From Ophiosphaerella korrae (taxonomy: Eukaryota; Ascomycota; Dothideomycetes; Pleosporales; Phaeosphaeriaceae): a stretch of DNA of 15,959 bases. The notes under the pieces are model-generated. The model searched no databases and was not told the DNA's origin. It saw only the letters and a program-made list of their open reading frames with translations. Below are positions 1 to 7,300 of this stretch, piece after piece. The number at the start of each line of letters is the position of its first letter. The first letter of the stretch is position 1. A program made the translations under genes and the position numbers. Where the stretch lies: positions 1 through 15,959 of the forward strand of contig JALNQF010000713.1 in assembly GCA_028456385.1 (NCBI GenBank). The letters run 5' to 3'.

Positions 1-160
1 TTATACTTTATATTTACTAAGATTATAAATTATAAATTTATTATATACTTAGCTTTATACTTTATATTTACTAAGATCGCGAATTATAAATTTATTACGT
101 ACTTAGCTTTATACTTTATATTTACTAAGATTATAAATTATAAATTTATTACGTATCTCT
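1..160. repeat. 54-bp tandem repeat, three copies
   Basis: Three head-to-tail copies begin at 1, 55 and 109, each starting TTATACTTTATATTTACTAA. The third decays after about 156. Copy 2 differs by GATCGCGAATTATAAA where copies 1 and 3 have GATTATAAATTATAAA, and this is not a pure CpA-to-TpA change. The first copy may begin left of the window. The array lies inside the LTR remnant of element D, in about the place where the other LTRs carry palindromic 15-mers. Confidence 0.9.
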
Positions 161-272
161 ACTATAGTTAGTATTCTAATTAAGTTTATTACTCTATAGG
201 TTATACGTACTATTATTATCTATAGTAAGGCTAATTAGCTTAAATTAGTTTTCTCTTATTATAACTATAATA
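1..272 (-). repeat. Partial 3' LTR of old element D
   Basis: This is read as the remains of a long terminal repeat in minus orientation, cut by the left window edge. Its right end (about 256-272) matches the outer end of the LTR at 9842-10269 at about 15 of 17 positions, ending CTATAATA where the ancestral minus-strand start would be TGTTATAG. It is followed directly by a polypurine tract on the minus strand, as expected for a 3' LTR. The rest is much more diverged than the other four LTRs, and its middle holds a 54-bp tandem array instead of their alternating 15-mers. It probably belongs to an older or different subfamily. Confidence 0.6.
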
Positions 273-286
273 CTATTCCTCTCTTT
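273..286 (-). other. Polypurine tract of element D
   Basis: On the minus strand this reads AAAGAGAGGAATAG and abuts the start of the D LTR. A purine run just upstream of the 3' LTR primes plus-strand DNA synthesis in LTR retrotransposons. It matches in position and form the tract at 3667-3680 of element B, which supports reading 1-819 as the 3' end of a related element. Confidence 0.65.
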
Positions 287-621
287 AGATAAGTTCTTGT
301 TTTCCTATTCTAGGTCTAAGGTTATTAGTCTAGTTTTTTTATTTATTTCTAGTTCTTTATTATTCTCTATATCTTCTTATTCTAATTATAATAAACTTCT
401 TCTTATTACTTATATTACTTGTAATAGAGTTAAAATATTTTCTTACGCCTATTATACTTAATTAAAGCTTACTTATCTTATATCTTTAAAGAATAGTAAG
501 TATTATAATAAGTATATTCTTACTAATATTTAATATAAATATACTCTTTCTAGTATTTTACTTGTAGAGTATAAGTATTTAATTTCTAAGTAGTCTCTTC
601 TTACTAAATTATATAGGGTAA

Positions 622-819
622 GCTATTAACTAGGCTTAAGAGATACTATTATTATAGCTTATAGAAGCTAAAGCTAAGTATAAGCTAACTCTTTATAAGC
701 TAGTAGATCTTTATTCTTATATTAAGCATCTTTATAAGATAAAGGCTTATAATAATACTAAATTATCTAAATAGTCTTATACTTTAGAAGCTAAGATAAA
801 CTTTAAAGATACTATAGAG
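622..819 (+). pseudogene. Possible antisense reading frame, D copy
   Basis: The plus-strand frame starting at 622 reads A-I-N-*-A-*-E, then I-E-A-K-A-K, then Y-K-I-K-A, then L-E-A-K-I, matching the frame at 4032 in element B residue by residue. The main length difference is an in-frame loss of four codons. The stops are TAG or TAA and can be read as mutated CAG or CAA. The sequence is rich in Lys, Glu and Leu with helix-like spacing. The frame runs opposite to gag-pol and is cut off by the LTR of element A. I do not recognise the protein. It may be no gene at all, since the minus strand was not ruled out. Confidence 0.3.
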
Positions 820-1249
820 TATTACAATAGTAATAGAAGAGTTATAGATAGAACTAATTAGTCTTATAATAATTAACTTAGACTTATATAATCTTAAAGA
901 ATATAATCTTAAATAAGAAGCTATATATAATTAGGATACCTAGAGTAATCTATAATCTATAAACTCTTAGTATTAATAGATTATAGATTAAAGTAATCTA
1001 TAATCTATTAGTCTTAGTAACTATAGATTAATAGATTACTACAAGTATATAGTTAGTAGGATATATATTATTAGGATAGTATTAGTAATTTAATCCTTTA
1101 ACTATAGAATGCTAGTACAAGATAGTTATAAAATATCTTCTACTATTTATAGTTATTGTAGATCCTAATACAAGCTTTTATTATTAACTCCTAATCTACT
1201 AACTTCTTAAGAATAGCTACTTATAGTTAACAATAGGAAGCCTATTATA
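820..1249 (+). repeat. 5' LTR of element A
   Basis: This 430-bp direct LTR begins TATTACAATAG and ends CCTATTATA. Compared with the other copies, the ancestral ends were most likely TGTTATAGG and CCTATTACA, a short TG...CA inverted terminal repeat. It aligns end to end with the LTRs at 3239-3666, 9842-10269 and 11626-12052, the first two inverted. The LTR would have carried the promoter and polyadenylation signals, but no TATA box can be picked out with confidence in such AT-rich sequence. It interrupts element D. The matching target duplication would lie beyond the right edge of the window. Confidence 0.88.
946..1038. repeat. Alternating palindromic 15-mers in the A LTR
   Basis: Four copies of a 15-mer alternate in orientation: TAATCTATAATCTAT at 946-960, its reverse complement at 976-990, forward again at 994-1008, and an imperfect reverse copy at 1023-1038. 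Neighbouring copies can pair, giving two hairpins. The arrangement is kept in all four full LTRs of the window. Confidence 0.9.
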
Positions 1250-1281
1250 CCTTACTAATTTAGTTATTGTAAGAAGTAAGG
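1250..1281 (+). other. Post-LTR hairpin, probable primer-binding region (A)
   Basis: CCTTACT at 1250-1256 is the perfect complement of AGTAAGG at 1275-1281, with an 18-base loop. It begins directly after the LTR, where the primer-binding site for minus-strand DNA synthesis lies in LTR elements. Elements B and C have CTTTACT/AGTAAAG at the same place, so one stem pair changed on both sides. I could not match the region to a tRNA 3' end, and a self-priming mechanism is only a guess. Confidence 0.55.
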
Positions 1282-2222
1282 CGTAAGTAGTGTATAGTCT
1301 AGCTAATATAATAGTAGAAAGTTTAACTAGAAAAATAGCTAAGGTACCTATAAGTAGTTATAAGTTAGATAATATAGATTAGAAGGATATTAAGAACTAT
1401 ATAAATAACCTAATCTCTAAGAAAGAAGATATAAAAATAGTAATTAATACCCTAGAAACTTAGAATAAAGAACTTTAAGAATACATAAAATAAAACAAAG
1501 CCTAGATTAGAGCTATTATAAAAAGATAAAACTAAATAGAACTAATTATATAATACTTAGAAATAAGTATAATAAAGAAACTACTAAAGATACCTATCTT
1601 TAAGAAGTTTAATAGAATAAGAGAAAAACTAAGACTTTATATAGCTTTAGTATAACTCTAGATAGATATATAAGTACTATACTTTAATATAGAAGAAAAG
1701 AAAGTAATATATATTAGGTTGTACCTTAAAGAAGATATAATAAGATAGTACAAGCCTTACTAGATAGATTATACAATATATTCTCTAATAACCTAGAAGG
1801 ATAAAACTAGAGCTATTTTTAGAAGTTACAAATACTTTACTAAGTAAATAAGAGTAGCGTTTAAAGATATAGATATTACCTAATAAGCTAAAGAGTAATT
1901 AGAAAAGCTTATATAAAACTAGAGCGTTCCTAAGTATATATTATAGTTTAAACAACTATTATAAAATATAGAATAGAATAAGTTAGCCTTAATATTATAA
2001 TTTAAATAAGAACTAAACTTAAAAATTTAATATAAAATAATCTATATAGAGAAACTATAAACGCTAGAAGCTTTAAAATAGTAGGTAATCTAAATTAATA
2101 ATAATCTTTAAGAATAGAAAAAGAATAAGTATAGAGGTTATACCTAGAATTATAACAAAAGAGACTCTATAATTCTTAACGCTAATAAAGATAAGAAAAA
2201 GAAGAAGAATAAAGACTTTACG

Positions 2223-2333
2223 TACTTTAACTATAGTAAACTAGGCTACTACGCGAAAGACTACTAATTAAAAAAGAAGAAGGATATAGTATATTATAAA
2301 TATAGAAAACTAGGATACTTTATAAAAGACTAT
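2223..2333 (+). other. Two degenerate zinc knuckles (A nucleocapsid)
   Basis: Knuckle 1 has its metal-ligand codons at 2223, 2232, 2247 and 2262; knuckle 2 at 2292, 2301, 2316 and 2331. Spacing is CX2CX4HX4C in both. All eight ligand codons now read TAC or TAT. TGC/TGT to TAC/TAT and CAC/CAT to TAC/TAT are exactly the changes expected when CpA becomes TpA on either strand. The knuckles lie 69 bp apart and share the ending K-L-G-Y-Y/F, suggesting an old tandem duplication. Confidence 0.85.
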
Positions 2334-3233
2334 AGAAATAAAGACCTAAAAAAAGAAACTTAGTTAAAGACAACTAAGAAAAAGAAAGAAGCACTATAAG
2401 TATAGGCTAAACTTTAAGAAAAAGTAGCTAGAAGTAAAGAAATATAATACGTAATACTCTATTAGACTTTTTATTATAATAATAACTACTATATATATCT
2501 TTCTAGTAAGTAGAGAGTAGTATAGTTCTTATAAAAATAGAGATATAAAGTAGCTATAATAAAAGAAAGAATAAAAGTATAGCTAGAAGAAATAGTATAC
2601 GTAATAGACCTACTAATAGAAGACTTAGAAAAGGAAGAACTCTTAGAACTATTAATCTAGGCTAAAGGACTAGTACTAGATAAAGAGACTACTATAGCTA
2701 CTTCTAAAGAACTATAAGAAAGTAAGAAATAAGTAAGTATAAAAGGTATAGAATATACCTAGCTAATAATATATAGCTATAATAGCTATATAATAATAGA
2801 TATAAAAGAATAAAATAAAGAATAGAGATTTATTTAAATATACTTAATAGTTATAAGTATAGAGGAAGCGTATAAAAACTAAAAAGAACGTAATCCTAAA
2901 GAAATAAAGTTTATACTATTCTAAGAATAGATAAAGTAATATATAGTTATAGTAGAAAGAATACCTATATAAAAAAAATAGTAATACCTTATAAAAAAGA
3001 CGTAATAGATTAATAAAGCTTATATACTAAAAGTACTAGTAGTATACTATATCCTAATAATAAATATACCTAGTAAAAGTAAGTACTAAGAAGAAGATAA
3101 CAAAATAATAGACCTAGAATATTTAGTATACTTTAAAGTATTATAGTTATTATACTTAGATAAGAATTATATTATATATAAAAACCCTAAGGTAAAAAAT
3201 AACGTATAGCTTATAAAAAGAAGAGGCTATAAC

Positions 3234-3238
3234 TATAT
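3234..3238. repeat. Target-site duplication of element B, left
   Basis: TATAT precedes the left LTR of element B and is repeated at 10270-10274 directly after its right LTR. Element C holds the same site uninterrupted, with a single TATAT at 13560-13564. Five bp is the usual duplication length for Ty3/Gypsy integrases. Confidence 0.85.
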
Positions 3239-3666
3239 TATAATAGGCCTCCTATTATTAACTATAAGAACCTATTAAGAGGAGTTAGTAGATTACAAAG
3301 TAATAGTAAAAGTCTATATTAGGATCTATAATAACTATAAATAATAGAAGATGTTTTATAACTATCTTGTATTAGCGTTCTATAGTTAAAGGATTAAATT
3401 ACTAATACTATCCTAATAATACGTATTCTACTAACTATATACTTAATATAATCTATAATCTATAGTTACTAAGATTAATAGATTATAGATTACTCTAATC
3501 TATAATCTATTAGTACTAAGAGTCTATAGATTATAAATTATCTTAAGTATCTTAGTTATATATAGTTTTCTAATTAAAGTTATTACTTTGCTCGTCTTAT
3601 ACTTTATTAGTACCTAAGTTAAGATTAATTAGTTCTATCTTACTTCCTTCTATTATACCTATAACA
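3239..3666 (-). repeat. 3' LTR of element B
   Basis: This 428-bp LTR in minus orientation starts on the plus strand with TATAATAGG (ancestral TGTAATAGG) and ends CCTATAACA, so its own 5' end reads TGTTATAGG, the best-preserved terminus in the window. It is the same length as its partner at 9842-10269. The two differ mainly by transitions, as expected if identical LTRs were mutated by RIP after insertion. Confidence 0.92.
3449..3540. repeat. Alternating palindromic 15-mers in the B 3' LTR
   Basis: Copies lie at 3449-3463 (forward), 3478-3492 (reverse), 3496-3510 (forward) and 3526-3540 (reverse, one mismatch). The spacing is the same as in the partner LTR at 9842-10269. Confidence 0.9.
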
Positions 3667-3680
3667 CTATCTCTCTTTCT
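3667..3680 (-). other. Polypurine tract of element B
   Basis: The minus strand reads AGAAAGAGAGATAG immediately before the LTR start TGTTATAGG. This purine run is the expected primer site for plus-strand DNA synthesis. Its counterpart in element D is at 273-286. Confidence 0.8.
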
Positions 3681-4341
3681 AAGTAAGTTCTTATTTATCT
3701 ATCTTAGAGCTAGAGTTATTAGTCTAGTTTCTTTATTAATATAGAGTTCTTTTATCCTCCTTTATACCTATTTTATCTATACGTTATTACTATCTTCTTA
3801 CTAATTATATATTACGTAATAGTGTTAAAATATTTCTTTATTCTTATTACGCTTCTCCTAAATTAAACTCTAAGTCTCTTCTTTATATTATTTTTATAAA
3901 TAATAGTAGGGCTTATAAAGCGTATATTTATATAAATATATATAGTTCTTATAACGTATTTAGTATTTCTCTTTCTAAGTATACATTTATTATACTTATT
4001 CTTATATCTAGGCTTAATAATAATAAGGAAAGCTATTAACTAAACTTAAGAGAAATTACAATCTTAAATTATAGAGGCTAAAGCTAAGCGTAAGTATATC
4101 TAGGAGCTTACGTAGAGTAAGCTAGTAGAGAATTAAACTTATCTCTTTTACCTTTATAAGATAAAGGCCTTAAATAATAAGAAATTAGCTAAATAGTTAG
4201 TAGCTCTAGAAGCTAAGCTAGACTTAGATAAGGCGCTTAGTGTCGTTATAGTAAGTCTTGTATTAAGCGATCCTATTACCTCTCTATCTAGCAATAATAA
4301 TATTAGTTCTCTTAGTTTACTACTAGGCGTTCTAGGGGGTT
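3681..4341 (-). other. 3' untranslated region of element B
   Basis: About 660 bp separate the last gag-pol codon from the polypurine tract. In the gag-pol direction I see no domain and many stops. The same region is present in element D (about 287-819), so it is an old part of the family and not a recent insertion. The opposite strand carries the possible reading frame described separately. Confidence 0.6.
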
Positions 4342-4370
4342 TTAATTTTAGAACTCTTCTAGTTTCTTAG
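4032..4370 (+). pseudogene. Possible antisense coiled-coil reading frame (B)
   Basis: Between the gag-pol stop of element B and its 3' LTR, the opposite strand has a frame from about 4032 to a stop at 4368-4370. It holds six or seven TAG/TAA codons that could be mutated CAG/CAA, and none from about 4196 to 4367. Segments include I-E-A-K-A-K-R-K, Y-K-I-K-A-L-N-N-K-K-L-A-K and A-L-E-A-K-L-D-L-D-K, rich in Lys, Leu and Glu with heptad-like spacing. The frame matches 622-819 in element D with an in-frame four-codon length difference. It loosely resembles the coiled-coil tails of fungal pogo-type transposases, but I cannot assign it. Its 3' end overlaps the end of the chromodomain frame. Non-coding 3' sequence is a real alternative. 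Confidence 0.3.
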
Positions 4371-7300
4371 AGTAGTTAAGGTTATCTTCTAGTTCCTATA
4401 TTTTTTCCTATAGTTATCCTTTTTTATCTATACTTATCTATTCTACTAAATAGTAGTTTCTTCTATTATAGAACTAGTATACTAGGATTTTTTTAACTTT
4501 TTATTCTTCTTATTCTTTATATATATCTACTTTGTATACTAGTAGTTTTATATTTTATAGTACTATCTTAAGTAGTACTACGTAGAAAGTTAGGTATATC
4601 CTTATCTTATTTAGTAGCTTAAGTTTAAATATAACTAGTATAACTTCTTTTTTAATTTTATATAGTCTTATCTTAACGTAGTCTAGTTTTAAGCTAGGCT
4701 ATTTACTCTTAATATTTTTTTATACTAACTATACTTTTTCTCTCTTTCTAAATTAAGGTCCTTCTTTATATTTTTTATTATAGTATCTTACTATTTAATT
4801 ATATAGAAATTCTACGTCTTATCTTAATTAATTATATATATCTTTAAGTCTATTAGTAAGTTTTTCTCTTCTTAGAGACTAAGATATCTCTAGTCTTAGT
4901 ATTCTATATACGCTAGGTTTAAATCTATAATTTATAAAGAAAGGTAATACTCTTATTACTATATTCTTTACACTATTATATACTAACTATACTATAGGTA
5001 GTAACTATACCTAATTATTCTAATTATAGTTAAGGTAGTATCTTAGGTATTATTCTACTATCTAATTTATTCGTTCTAACTATCTTTCTATCTATAGATA
5101 GTATACTATAGATATTATATATTTAATTCCTAGTTATACTATTATTATTCCCTATAATTTTAATATAAATCTTATATCTCTATTTGTAATAATCTTATCT
5201 AGTAGTCTATATTAGCTAATTATAGTTCCTAGAACTTAATATATAGTAACTTCTATCCTACTTTTCTTTTTATATAGTCTAAAGTATAAGTACTTTATAA
5301 GTTTATCTACTATTATTAAGATTCTATTATATTTAACTCCTAATATTAGGTTCTTAGACTTTAGTAGCTTTATAATAAAGTCTATTATAATAACTCTTTA
5401 TAGTTATTCTAGTACTTCTATTAGTTATAGTATTCTATATAGCGTATATCTACTATACTTATTTCTCTAATATTCTATATAGTCTCGTAGTACCTCTATT
5501 ACTAGCTATTTTACTTTTAAGATATAGTAATCTTATAGTAACTTATCTAAGGTCTTATTAATCTCTTAGTAACTATATACTAGTAATTTATAAAATTGTT
5601 ATATAAATTCTTTTTAAATTTTCCTTAGAATATATATTCTTCTATAGGCTTATATAAATCCTTCTTAGATTTTAAGTTTTTTTATTTTTTTAGATACTTT
5701 ATATATTATTTTCTAAATCTATTTATTTAGCTTACTACTTATTCTCTTAAGTATTACAGCTATTTTAGGTATATTTAGGACTAAATATCCTTCTTTGTTT
5801 TTAACTAGAACTATACTAGTTACGTTTACTTCTTTCTATAAATCTAGTCTTCTACTAAGAGTATCTATAAATTAGTTATCTTTCTCTTTTATATATATAA
5901 TTTCTATATTAAACGTTAATAAGTATTCCTACTATCTTGTATAGTATTATAATAGTTCCTTATTTATTATAAATTCTATAAGATTCTTATAATCTATATA
6001 GACCTTTATCTAGTGTTTTACTCCTTATAAGTATACTCTCTACTATCTAAATACTTTATAGATTACTAGTATTTCTTTATTATAGATTAGATAGTTAAGC
6101 TCTACTAGTTTTATTTTCTTAGAGAAGTATTTAACTAAGTATTCTTTTTTAGTCTCTAAGTCTTCTTATATTAGTGCTATTCTATAGACTAAATTAGATA
6201 CGTCTATTTTTACTATTACTAGTAGGTCTAGGTTATATATTCTAATAACTAAGTTCTCTATAAACTTCTTCTTAATTTTATTAAATACTTTATTATATTT
6301 CTTAGTCTATTTAAATAGTATATCTTTCTTTATAAGCTTTATAATAGGTTCTATATCTTTAGAGTATCTTACTATTAACTTTCTATAAAAGTTAGCTAAC
6401 TTATAAAATTATTATACTTCTTTTAGGTTCTTTAGTATTAGCTATTTATAAATTAACTTAATCTTTTTTAAGTTAATTTTAATCTTTCCTAGTTCTATAA
6501 TAAATTTAAGGAAATCTATTTCCTTTATATAGAACTTGTATTTCCTTAATTTAAGAAATATTTTAGCTTCTACTAGCTTCTCTAGCACCTTGTGTACGTA
6601 TTATACATATTCTTCCTCTATTTCTAAGAATATAAAGATATTATCTAAATATATAAATATAAATATATCTAAGTACTCTCTTAGTACTATATTAATTCTT
6701 TCCTAAAATACTACTAGTACATTTATTAAGCTAAAGGGTATAACCTTATATTTATATAGTCTATATTGTATTCTAAACGCTATTTTCTATTTATTACTTT
6801 TCTTAATTCTAATTTAGTAGTAGGCGTTCTAAATATCTAGTTTTGTAAAGATTTTTACTTTTTATAGCCTATCTTGTATTACGTTAATTTATAGTAGTAG
6901 GTATTAATTTTTATTTATAACTACGTTAGTTTTTCTAAAGTTTACGTAAGGCTTTTTATTACTTATCTCTTTTTTATCTATAAATATAAGTCTATATACT
7001 ACTAAAGATTTAGATTCTTTTATCTATCCTTTCTTTATTACGTTCTTAATAAATACTTATTTAATTTTAGATTCTTCTTCTATTTTCTAGTAGACTAGGC
7101 TCTATCTTACGTTTTTACTTTTTTTTAGTTCTATTACTAAGTCCTATAGTTAATATTCTAGAAGGTAATCTTCTAGCTCTATAAGCTATTTTTCCTATTT
7201 TTTATATTCTTCTAGGAATTCTCCTTTATAGTTATTTATATTAGCTTTTAATATATCTATTTTATAATAGTTAATTTCTCCTATTCTCTAATTAATATAT

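Larger units (their letters stand above)
273..819 (-). mobile_element. 3' internal remnant of element D
   Basis: This stretch aligns through its length with 3667 to about 4240 of element B, the part between the chromodomain stop and the 3' LTR. Shared landmarks include TTATTAGTCTAGTTT near the tract, GTTAAAATATTT in the middle, and AAGCTATTAACTA followed by GAGGCTAAAGCTAAG-like sequence. No integrase or chromodomain sequence remains, because element A cut D at 819/820. The two copies are clearly more diverged than A, B and C are from each other, so D looks like the oldest layer of the nest. Confidence 0.65.
820..3238 (+). mobile_element. Element A, 5' half (LTR to linker)
   Basis: This is the first part of a plus-strand chromovirus-like LTR retrotransposon: LTR, 5' hairpin, gag and part of the linker that leads to protease. 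It stops at 3238, where element B is inserted, and continues at 10270. The join is exact. TATAT stands at 3234-3238 and again at 10270-10274, and the uninterrupted sequence is seen in element C around 13551-13575. The distance between the two halves (7,036 bp including one duplication) shifts the frame by one, exactly as the observed frames require. Confidence 0.9.
1311..3238 (+). pseudogene. gag: Gag and Gag-Pol linker relic of element A
   Basis: This is the Gag part of a Ty3/Gypsy polyprotein, which packages the element RNA into virus-like particles. The frame is constant from before 1281 to 3238 and holds many TAG/TAA stops explained by RIP. A capsid-like domain (about 1600-1760) reads F-N-R-I-R-E-K-L-R, then E-E-K-K-V-I-Y and R-*-Y-K-P-Y, typical of the retrotransposon gag family. 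Two zinc knuckles of form CX2CX4HX4C follow at 2223-2264 and 2292-2333, with every Cys (TGC/TGT) and His (CAC/CAT) now Tyr (TAC/TAT). A third Cys/His-like motif lies at 2460-2498. The likely start is ATA at 1311 (ancestral ATG), conserved in A, B and C, but this is inferred. The linker to protease is cut by element B. Confidence 0.85.

Noticed and set aside
273..819. Separate DNA transposon upstream of element A
   Set aside because: It aligns with the 3' internal region of B and is bounded by an LTR end and polypurine tract, so it is better read as an LTR-element remnant.
946..1038. CRISPR array
   Set aside because: The 15-mers alternate in orientation and have spacers of only 3-15 bp. They lie inside an LTR and recur in all LTR copies.
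820..1249. TATA box and polyadenylation signal in the LTR
   Set aside because: TATA-like and AATAAA-like strings occur by chance everywhere in sequence this rich in A and T, so none can be singled out.
1250..1281. tRNA-derived primer-binding site of a named tRNA
   Set aside because: The bases after the LTR do not start with the usual TGG, and no tRNA 3' end could be recognised. Mutation makes any match unreliable.
3239..3666. Solo LTR inserted in element A
   Set aside because: Its right side is followed by a polypurine tract and B's internal region, and the matching TATAT duplication lies at 10270, so it is the 3' LTR of a full element.
4196..4367. Short stop-free stretches as genuine small genes
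   Set aside because: Many frames of 50-100 codons are open by chance or as shadows of the gag-pol relics, and none has a ribosome context or recognisable domain. Only the antisense frame conserved in D was kept, at low confidence.
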